This document shows, piece after piece, positions 1-11,900 of a stretch of 64,000 bases of DNA. Source of the stretch: Mya arenaria (taxonomy: Eukaryota; Mollusca; Bivalvia; Myida; Myidae); assembly GCF_026914265.1 (NCBI RefSeq), contig NC_069130.1, forward strand, positions 5,369,682 to 5,433,681, in the 5' to 3' direction. A program made the position numbers and the translations under genes. A model generated the notes under the pieces. That model saw only the letters and a program-made list of their open reading frames with translations. It did no database searches and was not told where the DNA came from. The stretch's first letter is position 1; the number at the start of each line of letters is the position of its first letter.

Positions 1-1110
1 GGCTTTGCTAGACCTTGCTCGACGTAACTTGATATTGTAGCATGCAAGTATGCCAAATTTTCGTTCCAATAACGTCAATTATTCAACAAAGACATCCTTT
101 TTTATTTGAATATTACTTAAAAATGTTAATATATTGACTTTGTTCAGAATAAATCTGAATTTGCTAGGCTTTGCTAGACTTTGCTCGACGTAGCTTGAAT
201 TTGATATTGTAGCATGCAAGTACATGTATGCCAAATTTTCATTCCAATAACGTCAATTATTCAACAAAGACATCCTTTTGTATTTGAATATTACTTAAAA
301 ATGTTTATATATTGACTTTGTTCAGAATAAATCTGAATTTGCTAGGCTTTGCTAGACTTTGCTTGACGTAGCTTGAATATGATATTGTAGCATGCAAGTG
401 TGCCAAATTTTCGTTCCAATAACGTCAATTATTCAACAAAGACATCCTTTTGTATTCTGTATTTGAATATTACTTCTGAGTGTTAATATATTGACTTTGT
501 TCAGAATAAATTGAACTTTGTTCAGAATATATCTGACTTTGCTAGGCTTTGCTTCGGCTTGACCTTGCTCGACGTAGCTTGAATAAGTTATAGTAGCATG
601 CATGTATGCATATATTTTGTTCTCATAAGAACAATTATCCAACAAAGACATTTTTTTTTAACATTTATATCTTGCTATGAGTGTTAATTCATTGACTAGG
701 TTCAAAATATCTCTGACTTTACTAGGCTTTGCTTGACTTTGCTAGACGTAGCTTGGATTAGAAATTGTAACGTGAAAGTATACGGTATTTTATTTCTCAT
801 AAAGTCATTTATTCAACAAAGACATCTTTTTGTATTTTAATATTACTTATGCATGTTAAGTCATTGAATTTGTACAAAATAAAACTGACTTTGCTTCAAT
901 TTACTCGACTTTGCTTGACTCAGATATTGTATCATGCAGATATCATGCAAATATGCCTTATTCTCGTTCACAATGAGTCATTAATACGATAAAGTCATCT
1001 TTGGATTAAATAACGATTATAAGTCCTACTAAACTTACTTTGTTAAAAAAATAATGACTTTGCTTGACTTTGCTAGGCTTTGCTTGACTTTGCTAGGCTT
1101 TGCAGTGTTT
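1..1110. repeat. Satellite-like tandem repeat, ~170-200 bp unit
   Basis: About six decaying copies of one unit lie head to tail, with starts near 1, 166, 342, 543, 722 and 890. Each copy begins with short TTTGCTAGGCTTTGCT-type sub-repeats, then carries GACGTAGCTTGA, a GTAGCATGCAAGTATGCC segment, CAATTATTCAACAAAGACATC, and an AT-rich stretch ending TTGACTTTGTTCAGAATAAA. The first three copies are nearly identical and later ones diverge. The last part (about 1,050-1,105) is reduced to repeated CTTTGCTAGGCTTTG. The array probably continues to the left of the window. No gene is seen. Confidence 0.85.
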
Positions 1111-3045
1111 AGTACTAGTAGGACGGACGTGCTAGTTGAACCACTTTTCCTGTCAGGTTTTCTTTAGAAATCAGAACCCGGAGAAAACCATATAAGATTG
1201 TGAAAACAAACCAATTTAACATAACATATATTATTTAAACATCATTACTTCGCATTGATTGTTTAACAGCTGTACTGGTACCTGTAGAAGTGTTTGTTTA
1301 CATGATTTTGACAGTGAAACTGGACGCAAGTAAACAAATATTTTACACATAGAATCGAACAATACTAGGTAATTCTACTAAAAAAAGACTTGCCTGAATG
1401 GAATAATTTCGATGTAAAGCTAATAACTGCGTAGTGAATGAGGAAAATCAAGTAAATATAACTTGACGTGTCCTAAACTATACAAACATATGCCGGTGTT
1501 CTACAAAACATGCATCTTACTTTTATCGGTTACACTCTACTAATTTATTGAAGACTAATAATTATGTCTGGATTACCTGCCCTTCCATTGGATACATAGC
1601 TTATTTGAAATCATTAAATAGAACTCAGGGTATTACTAATTGGAATTTACAATCTATAGTTAAATCCTAGAATTCTCATCAGTGCTGACTGGGAGTAGGA
1701 TGTAATTATTGGTCCCAGGTGCTGAGAAGCCATTATTTTATCTCTAAAATCACCATGCTTGAGGCAATAATGGGTTGGTTTTGTTAACAGACATCATGTA
1801 GCCAATTAAATTATGATTACCAGCTGTATAGTTAGGATTCAGATAAACATTTAACAGTGTAATACAGCTTGTTTTTTTTATCGCATATAAAAACACATCT
1901 GTATTTTACCTTCTAAGGTACATTCAATATATTTTTACTTCTAAGGTACATTTAATATTTTTACTTCTACGGTACATTCAAATGTTAAGTGGGCACACAT
2001 TGGGTAAACACTTGCATGATGAGAAGCAAAATAATAATATAAAGTAATATTAATGCATTATTATATTTCACTTCTTTGACTTTAATGATCAAAACAAAAA
2101 CAGCATATGATATGTTTACATATAAAAAAACATTAGCCTTTATAAATGGGTTTTTCAATTAATAGCTATGAACTTACAAATGAGCCATTTCTATAACACT
2201 AATAATTATTTTTCTTACAAGGAATAAGGGCAGTGTCATAGATTAGCTGTATTTCATTCACCACTGATTTAAAATACTTGGAAACACTTATAGATGATTT
2301 ATCCAGATATCTTTCTAGAAGTAAATGGAAACAGCTTATTGCAAATAACAATAACTGTAAAAACTATACATACACTGTTTTCACTTAATATAGACAAACA
2401 ACCAAGCACAGGGTCACATGTACTTCAGTTTATATGTAACAAATTCTTCATAGTACCATGTGGAGGATTAAAGGGAGAAGAAATTAATAAAACATGAGTG
2501 AGTCTAAATACATGTATGCTGTCGCTGGTTGGTTTCATCACTGAGAACAATGTCTTGATCCATATCAACGCGCGCTTAATGATTAACAGCGGTGCAGTAT
2601 CGAGTTAATACAGATGTACCTTCACGAAAACCGTCAATAATCATTTAATTTTTGAGTAAAAACCATCTTAACATCTGTCTAATTAAAGGGTCTAAAAGTT
2701 AAAACGTCTAAATTATGATATTAGAAGATTTCAAAACTTTAGAATCCCTGTCTATTTTTTTCATTATCACTGGTTTTCACAAGTCTGAAATCTGAATTTT
2801 CGGCTGATTTCTGAAAAAAAAACATTGAGACCCTATCATTTTATGCTACTGTTTATTTGACTGCAAGTGGCAAAAACTCCACAAAACCTATTAAACCTTT
2901 TTTAACTAAAGTCTTAAACCAATGAGTGCTCCGTGTTCAATAACAGCCAGGAACTACAACAATTGCAGGAGTGCAGAAACAACAAACAGTCCAATTTTAA
3001 AGGACTTTTATTTTCTTAAATTCTGAGAGAGATACAAAATAACAA
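1111..3045. other. AT-rich intergenic DNA, no gene found
   Basis: The only open frame above 60 codons (2,294-2,497) has no recognisable domain. At about 1,910-1,980 there are three short copies of a TTCTAAGGTACATTCAATAT-like motif. Nothing else supports a feature. Confidence 0.6.
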
Positions 3046-3049
3046 AATA

Positions 3050-3140
3050 TGACATACCAGCACTGTAACAAATATGACATGCCAGCACTATAACAAATAT
3101 GACATGCCAGCACTATATTAAATATTACATACCAGCACTT
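3050..3140. repeat. Short tandem repeat, ~30 bp x 3
   Basis: Three copies of an AAATATGACATGCCAGCACT-containing unit of about 30 bp, slightly diverged (CATACCAGCACT at both ends). Confidence 0.75.
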
Positions 3141-3179
3141 TAAGTTACATAACATCGAAAACATTTGTAGACACTAACA

Positions 3180-3440
3180 AGGAACCAACACCAACATTTG
3201 TCTGTTGTTGTTTTTCAGTCAAACAAGGGACATAACTTGACATTTATAAAAAACAGAGTTATGGGCCTTGTTTAACATGTGTGTGTTGTCACTGACAACA
3301 AGTGTACCAAGCTTTATTTGAATATCTTGAACAGTGTTAAATTATGGCTAATTGAAGTTTTTGCACAATTATGCTGCGTATGCCAACAATGACACCAAGG
3401 CTTTGATGATTTCACGTCTTTTCTTTTTCAAAAAACAGAG
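3180..3440. repeat. Dispersed repeat fragment (ACATAACTTGA / TTATGGGCCTTG family)
   Basis: The segment holds CAAGGGACATAACTTGAC, AGAGTTATGGGCCTTGTTT and, further on, TTTTTGCACAATTATGCTG and a GACACCAAGGCTTTGATGA motif. The same order of motifs recurs at 4,020-4,135 (partial) and 20,760-21,090, so this is a dispersed repeat family rather than unique sequence. I associate the motifs with repeats common in bivalve genomes; that is from memory. Confidence 0.6.
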
Positions 3441-3639
3441 GAGCTTATAGCAATGTACATGAACAAAGTTAACATTGCACTGAACTAAAATAATCAGGCT
3501 TTGTGGATAAAAATATAATGTTTTAATACATACATTTAAAAATGTTGATCAATATTCTGTATTATGTCAAAGAATTTGTGAAAACCGGTATAAATGTGAG
3601 TAGAAGTGATCAAGAAAAAAATAAAACTGAAGAAAAAAA

Positions 3640-3765
3640 CTCATCATAAATAAAAATAATATTAATAATAAATTATAATGATAATAATAATAATGATAAT
3701 AATAATGATAATAATAATGATGATAATAATAAAACTTATAATTATAACAATAATAATAAAATCAA
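3640..3765. repeat. AAT/GATAAT microsatellite
   Basis: Imperfect trinucleotide tract of ATAATAATGATAATAAT type, with interruptions. Confidence 0.85.
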
Positions 3766-4019
3766 ACAGCAATTGTCAAATAACGTATTTTATCTTCTCT
3801 CTGTCAGACTGTTATACAGCTGCATTTGTCAACAGCATGTACATGTTTCTATAATTATGTGAACATATAATTGTTCATAAATCTATACAATAATTAAAAA
3901 AAGTTTGAGCATGCATTACATTATTAACAACACTTTAATGTCATGTGTGTTAAAGAAATGACTAAGAAAGGACCAATTCCTGGTGGAGGTCAATTTAGTA
4001 AATAAGAATTTGAGAAACT

Positions 4020-4135
4020 TTAACAAGAGCACTGTGTTTTTCCCAGTCAAACAAGAGACATAACTTGAAAATAATTAAAGTCAGAGTTATGGGCCTTGCT
4101 AATACATGTGTATTGTATCTGGCAATTAATCTTCA
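4020..4135. repeat. Dispersed repeat fragment, second copy
   Basis: Shares TCAAACAAGAGACATAACTT and AGAGTTATGGGCCTTGCT with 3,180-3,300 and part of 20,768-20,825. Confidence 0.55.
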
Positions 4136-4984
4136 TTACAAGGCATCTAATAAAGGATGAAAAACATTTTTTTCAGATGTACTGACCAATGAATTGTATA
4201 TGCAGCTAATCTAAGACAATCTCAAGAAATATATTTGAAAATCTCATATAGCCCATTTCATTAAAAAATCTTGTTTGTTTGAAACAATCTTAAATTTGTT
4301 GCAATGTAACTTTGATACTGGCTCAAGTTAATTCATACTTATATTTAAAGATATATAACAAAATAGTAAAAATATGGCAGTAAGTTGTTTTATTTTTTAC
4401 GATTAAGAACTTTAACGAAACAGGCCCATACAGTGTTTACACCACAGAGATGAATCTATGCTTTGACCTTTTTAGTGTGACCTTGACCTTTGTGCTAATA
4501 TATGGTTTGTGGCTTATAATAGCTGGCTAAAATTAAATGAACACAAAAAAGCAAAATAACAGAAATATGACACTAAGGTAATTTCAATTGCAAACACAAA
4601 ACTTCTATAAATTAATGCAACAGGTCCCAGATTTGAAACATTGGGTCATACCCTGATTACAAATATCTGTTCACTACTGTGCTATTACTGATCCTTTTTC
4701 TAAACAGTTAAAGGGATTCACTCATGGTTTGTAAAGAAAAACAACGAAATAAAGTGTGGCAAATCATAAGGAGTGTCAAAACTGAGATACCGACAGCTGG
4801 AACCGCTCATCTAATGTTCATATTTGCTCAATTATCATCTTTGAAGACCACAATTTTGAATACCGTCGGTCAGGCAATTGAATCAAATTATTGTAGCATG
4901 ATTGGTTGATGGATACTATAACGTGAAGTTTCCAATGTATTGGATAAAGGTTAAAAAAATTATACATCAGTTGTAGTATAAGTC

Positions 4985-5060
4985 CTTGTGGCTGGGTGGT
5001 GAAGGCATCAGTTTTCAAAGTTTTTCTTGACTGTACCTGCATGAGTTCGCTCCCCTCTAC
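4985..5060 (+). repeat. tRNA-derived SINE head, degenerate
   Basis: TGGCTGGGTGGTGAAGGC (from about 4,990) resembles a Pol III A box of Ser/Leu tRNA type. GAGTTCGCTCCC (5,043-5,054) resembles a B box, at roughly the right spacing. The sequence between cannot fold as a good tRNA, so a tRNA-derived SINE remnant is more likely than a tRNA gene. A similar A-box-like stretch (GGTGGTTAGTCAAGGCATCA) occurs near 37,530. Confidence 0.45.
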
Positions 5061-5459
5061 AACCAGAATAATTGTTTATTTTTATTTTTTACTTGAAATC
5101 ATAGACCTATAAACCATAGGTCCCTGTTTAAATGTATTTTTTTCTGCAATTTTGGTTTCAAAAAGTAAAATAATTACTAGTATAACAAATGTTTTCAGAT
5201 GCATTACCGAGAATAATTTCTTGTTGTCCCAAAACATAAGCAAGTCCCTTTAAATAAACCATATCGACAAAAAGGCCAAGTATAATGAATTTTGTTTTAA
5301 TGGCTTAATTGGCTGCTGCTCGTTACAAACAAGACAATGTTACCCTATGTACAATAATGTGAACCTTAGATGCCTGGTGGCCCCATAATATGTCGGTATC
5401 ATTTGAAAGGGTGTGATAGAAGAGAAAGATTAAATAGAAATGATACTAAAAACATATAT

Positions 5460-5620
5460 TTAAGAAATATTACACACCACTGAGGGTCATATGACATTAT
5501 AAGGACTGGCCAGTCAGCCCCCTAAGGTGTATATGGACCGAGGCATTAGCCAGTCAGGGGTTGAGTGGCCGGTCCTTATAATGCCATATGGCCTGAAGTG
5601 GTGTGTAAATATTTCTTATA
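5460..5620. repeat. Long inverted repeat (foldback/MITE-like)
   Basis: The left arm (5,460-5,522) and right arm (about 5,556-5,620) are reverse complements over about 60 bp with a few mismatches: AAGAAATATTACACACCACT pairs with GTGGTGTGTAAATATTTCTT, and ATTATAAGGACTGGCCAGTC with the GGCCGGTCCTTATAAT region. The element lies 300-450 bp beyond the transporter stop codon, so it would form a strong RNA hairpin if the 3' UTR extends this far. Confidence 0.8.
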
Positions 5621-5914
5621 TTATACTGAAGATTTTATATTACCATTCAATAATTTTAAAGCACTTTAGATGTTTTTTATCAAACATAGCTTATAGTGTT
5701 TGCTTACGACAATATTTGCCGTTGTGAAAAAAGCAAGCCACACTTGCCAGTTGTAAGTAATAAGCAATTAATTCCCATTCAAATGGTACTAATGTTATTG
5801 GGTCATCAGGCATCAAAATTGAACATAATCACCAATGGCTTGATGGTTGATTTGTATGTTGAGTACCTTAAAGACTGGTGATAAAAGCACATAAATATCA
5901 TGTAGCAACAAATA

Positions 5915-8900
5915 TCATGAAATCTTCCAGTTTTCAATTTCTAGGTTGTCAAGTTGCCGGGTCTCTTTCTGTTTCCATAGATACCACAGAACACCAACGC
6001 CAAGGCACACCACACACTCAATGTAGTAACCGTCCACTAAGGTCACGCAGTTACCCCCTCCAGCTGTGCAGGCCTGGCGACATAAAACATAGCACATTTA
6101 TACATGTACAAACAACATTCTAAAATAGATTTATAGCAAAATCTTTATAAGAGCAGTATATACAGACTTCATGTTGTTTTTTTCATGAACAAGAGGCACT
6201 TTATTATGAAATTGAAAATGACAGTTTGGCACTAACATTTTTTATGAAGATTTACTAGAAATCAATGGACTTGATATATACGACTCATTCATGTTTTGTA
6301 ATCAATTCTAATACATGATAAATGAAGTTAAAATACATTCTATCCAGTAGTTTTCAAGTTATGCATGAGACAAAAAATGTAACAAAGAGCAATAACTCTG
6401 TAGTAAGCTGCAATAGAGTTTTGGTCCTTGTACACTGCACTTCCTCTATTTGTGCTTTACCATTGTATGAAGTTGAATTGAATTTAAACAATTAGTTTTC
6501 AAGTTATGCCCTGGTCAAGAAATATTGAAACAGACTGACCACAGGGTGACCCCAATATACCCCTTCAAACTTTGTTTGTCGAGGGTATAAAAATTACATA
6601 AGACGGAACCTGTTCCTCTGCTGCAGTAGTACAAAGTTGGCCACTGTCACATGACTTCCATGTGATAGCACTGACCAACCAGAGTCCTAGAGTTGACGGC
6701 CAACTCCAACCTGTAACATAGACTTTAGAAATAGTTGTGTGTTATATTCAAAGCCATTGTAACATAGGATCGAGAAATAATTGCGTGTTATACGCCAGGC
6801 AATTGAATCGACTAGGTACTGAGCTTACCTAAGTAAGTTAGAGCAAAGTGCTTACCTAAGCAAGCAAAGGCTATGAGTATACTTAAGTAAGCCAGAGAAT
6901 TGAACTTACATAACTTGTATACCTAAACTATCAAAGGTACTGGACTTATGAAGGTCAACAACTTCACTAAGCTTACCTAAGTGAATAAGTGTACTAAGCT
7001 TCCAAAAATACAAAGAATATTGAGCTTAACAAGATTGTTTTGGAAACTAAGCTAATAAAAAACACACAAGAATATTGAACTTGCCAAGCTAATGAGCTTA
7101 CTAAGATTGGCAAGGATAATGAGCTCACCTAGATTGGCAAGGATAATAAGCTTACCTAGATTGGCAAGGATAATGAGCTTACCTAGATTGGCAAGGATAA
7201 TGAGCTTACCTAGATTGGCAAGGATAATGAGCTTACCTAGATTGGCAAGGATAATGAGCTTACCTAGATTGGCAAGGATAATAAGCTCACCTAGATTGGC
7301 AAGGATAATAAGCTCACCAAGATTGGCAAGGATAATGAGCTCACCTAGATTCCCAAGAGTATTCAGCAGGGTCATGTATGTACCACCTATTGCTGGGTCA
7401 CTGACTTTGGCATTAAATGCCATACGCGACACAAACATGCTCACACAAAATACCTGAAACAAGGAGGAAGAATAGTATCAACTTTTACAATAGATAATTA
7501 GCTAGCATAATACACGGTGGAAAAAATGGTGAGAAATATGCTGAAAAAAATTGATTTCATTTCCAAAATATGACCTATAAGATCTTTCTGAAATACGCCT
7601 GAAACAGACTTGGAAAAAATGGTAAAAAACTTCATACAATTCATAGTACGCGGGCATTTTTTTAAAATCATATTTGAAGGAGAATTTAAACCTCCTTCTA
7701 CCTGCAATAAAATTCTGTATTATTACGATGAATTTATTCCCTTATAATCATCTGCACAGATTGGCAGACGAGAGTAGCGGTATATACGCCTCCCACTTGT
7801 ATGGCGCATAAAAATGATTGCACAAAAGCTTATTGAATAGAGTTTCTTTCTTTTGGTATGTTCAAATAAAGAAGTAGACCACTGAATGTGTAAGTTACAT
7901 TTAATATTCTCCAAAAACAAAAAGATATATATGGTATCATACATGAGGTATCTTTACCAGTAAGTACAAACAATTTTTAGGAAAAATTATAAAGCAAGCC
8001 TTTGGCTGTGACAAGTTTCAAATTTGTTTCCTTAGATGGCAACAAATGTTAAATTGTTTTCATCACATGACAAATCAACCAAAAATAAAGATTTTATTTA
8101 TTGTTGGTCAAAGGGTTCATGCTTAATTATAGGACGAAATGATATCAAGTAATATCACACTATTGTATATTAGAAAATACATAATGGTTGTATTACACTC
8201 TGAACAAATGTCATATGATAAAATAGGATTTATAATAAGTACTGCATTTTGATCCGAGAGGTTGTCTTCAACTCAAGTGGGTTATTTGCAAATCAATGAG
8301 AGAGTCGAATACAATATTCAGGATCAAAATGCAGTACTTACAACCCTTATTATTATATACATTACTGGTTAGATCACTTTTAAGACACATGTCTTCATAA
8401 TAAATGTCATTTAAATGACGCACTATTTTGTTTTATGTCGCCATTTTAACATCATGCAATGATAATTGTTATGACGATACATCAAAAGAGAGTAATATGA
8501 CCAAATTGCACTACTTGAGTGAAATGTGAACAACCATATTTACTGTATTATACATATTTATGATGGGCATATATATATATGTATTTTGACTTGACTGAAA
8601 AAATCACATAACTTGTTTACCTCGTTAATCATGTAAAAAGCGAGAAGGAGAATGTAGAAGTAGTATGGCAGTTCCCCTCCATCAGTCGTCAGCCCACCAG
8701 CCAGATACACGAGGAATGCCATGAATATTGTCATTGACAACCTAAACACAGAGAATAACAAGGTTATCACAAGAATAACAAGGTTATCACACAAAATTAA
8801 TTACCAACTTTTCTGCTTAAAGGCCCTAAATATAGGTTAATTCATTTTTGTTGTTGATTTTAATGCATTAAATTATTTGGCTTTGATGATCAAAACATAA

Positions 8901-11900
8901 AAATGCATATGGTTTGGGTACAGATAAGAATATATTTAATAGCGATATTTTAGTGCTTTTTATAACTGGGGAATTTGCGACCACATAGCTATTAACTAAA
9001 AAACATTGATAAAAGCTAGAGAAATTAAACTTTTTTTTGTAAGCAAATGATATGCTTCTTTTTGTTTTTATCATTAAAGACAAATGAGTTCACCATGATA
9101 ATGCATTAAAATGAAAACAACTTTTTTTTAATCAACTTATATTGTGGGCCTTTAACTCCTTCGTCAGCAGTCCTGAACAGTTTTATGAAGAACCCAAGGA
9201 GTTGTTTTCATACCTATTTGAGATTTTCAACCCCCGTTATTCCTGGTTAAAAATCAATTCTTAGTACAAAACTGCTCCTTCGATTATTGATGAACATTAC
9301 CTTAGCATAGAGTAGATAAATTATAAGCATCTTAAGCTTTCATTTTCAACAATCATATGGTAAAACTCTACAACTAGAACTCCGCGAGTCGGATGTGTCG
9401 CCTGACGAATTATTTACTGTCGACATTATAGCTGTTAGATTGGCATTTTATTCATTTATAGACAATGATGTTGCCATTTAACTTTCAAGTGTAGGTGGCA
9501 TTTGAACCCTCAATCAGATATACCTACGGAATAAGTTTCAGGTTGAAACCTATAGTTTACGAGATATGCCACGGACAAAACCTAAGCAAGAAAATTAACA
9601 AAGGGCAATAACTCTAAAAATATGGCAGCAAGAGTAACGGTTCTTGTGCATTGCACTTGCCCTCAATGAGATCTATCTAGCTATGAAGTTTCAAGTTGAT
9701 ACCTCTTATATTCTTCAAGATATGCCTCGGACAAAACTTTAAGCATGAAAATTAACAAAGGGCAATAACTTTAAAACTAAGAAAGCAAGAGTTACTGTTA
9801 TTGTGCACTGCACTTGCCCTCAATGAGATATATCTAGCTATGATGTTTCAAGTTGATACCTCTTATATTCTTCAAGATATGCCCCGGACAAAACTTTAAG
9901 CATGAAAATTAACAAAGGGCAATAACTTAAAAACTAAGAAAGCAAGAGTTACTGTTTTGTGCACTGCACTTGCCCTCAATGAGATCTATCTAGCTATGAA
10001 GTTTCAAGTTGATACCTCTTATATTCTACAAGATATGCCCCGGACAAAACTTTAAGCATGAAAAATAACAAAGGGCAATAACTCTAAAAATATGGAAGCA
10101 AGAGTAACAGTTCATGTACACTGCACTTGCCCTCAATTAGATCTATCTACATATGAAGTTTCAAGTTGATACCACTAATAGTTTAGGAGATATACCCCGG
10201 ACAAGCGAAAATGGGACGCGGACGCCGCCGCCGACAAAAGTAACCCCTATATGTCGTCTTTTCAGACGACACAAAAACCATTCTGTCACATTCCAAGCCC
10301 AAGACAAGGTCAGAGACAATGTGAAGGTGGTTTGACATTCATTTTACTTACAGACAGCAGAAGTAATACACAAGTCAATTGTAACCACGGCCCCCTTAGG
10401 TCCGGGGGTATACCGGGGATACCAGGGGAAATGGGCCGTGTTTTTACCTTTCAAGTGGCCCCGCAGTGCCGGGTGAATGTGGTAGTTTTGTCTTCATGCA
10501 AAATATAGTGGGGAATGGGCCTTACTAGGGTCACTTGGATGCGGGGGCATTTGGCTGGGATTTTACCATCAGTTCGTCCCTGCAGGACAGAGATTTTACC
10601 CGGGTTTGGCTGGACTGAAAGTCCCCTCTATTCCCCGGACCTGGGGGGGCTGTGGTAACAATTGACTGGTGCATAATAGAACAATCATTGCACCAAGACC
10701 ACACAAATTTGATACTTTGATATTCTGATTTTGGTAAAGAAACATTTGAGCATGCAAGCTTTTTTTCCATTTTGTTTAAAAATTGGAACTGGCAAAGCAA
10801 AACTTTTCTTCAAACATAACTTAGAAGATAATCCAAAATATGATTACCGGATACCCAATGAGCATTCATTTCATATGACTGTATCAATCTTCCGGGCGCT
10901 GTCAGAGACTTTTAATAACCTGTTTTTGCCTGGTTCAATGCAACATGGGTTTATAAAAAAGTCTTTTTTATGAAACATAGGAGCAGTAAATTTCTTGAAC
11001 AAAACTTTGATATGGTCAGGAACACAGCAGGTCTTTTTCTAGCCAATTTTGGAACGATACTCAGTATTTGCTCCATAATTTGGGAAAATACATACATGTA
11101 GCTTAAATATTTTAAATACGAATAGAAGGGTATTTTGTCACAATTGGAAATTTTGCATGATTATAAAAAAAATTGGCAATTGTCTGACTTGTGACATGCC
11201 TAGAAAAAAGCAGGGTTAAGGTAGCTGTAGCATGATTCAGCATGTTGCCACAGTTCAATTGATTTAGGTTTTTTCCAGGTACACATTGTTTATCATTGAC
11301 AATTATTGCAAATCAACATACAACATGAAATCACCTACTTGGGAAGGTAAACTTTTAAGAACACATTTAGAGGTCGTGGTCCAGCCGAATGTTTTGATAT
11401 TACAAATGGGAGTATCAGTTGGATCGGCACTAGAGGTACGGCGTACAAGGCGATTGTGGTCTTCGAAACTCCAGCGTCTATCAACTTCAGCTGGGAGACT
11501 GCGTCTACTGCCACAAAAGCCACCTGAAATTATTAAATCATTATTTTTTATTCTATGGGTTGGTGGATAAAACTAAAAAAAATATGCTCCACAAAATAAA
11601 TTCACCTATGATGAAGTAAAGAAGTACATGTAGCTCATATGTAAGCTATGGTAAAAAATGGCTTGGTTAGGGTAACATCTTTTTAAAAAAAACTGGTAAG
11701 GTAGGTAGGCTTCTTTATTTTTTTTCAATTTAATTTTTTATTTAATAGGCTTTATGTAAAAATGTTATTGTCACCATTGGAGAATTGTGTAAAAGTGATT
11801 TTCTGTATAAAGCTTTAAAGGTATTAAACTACATATTAAAAAAAATAAAAATATATATATATTCATTTTTTTTTCTTTCCAACTGACAAAAAAACGGGTC

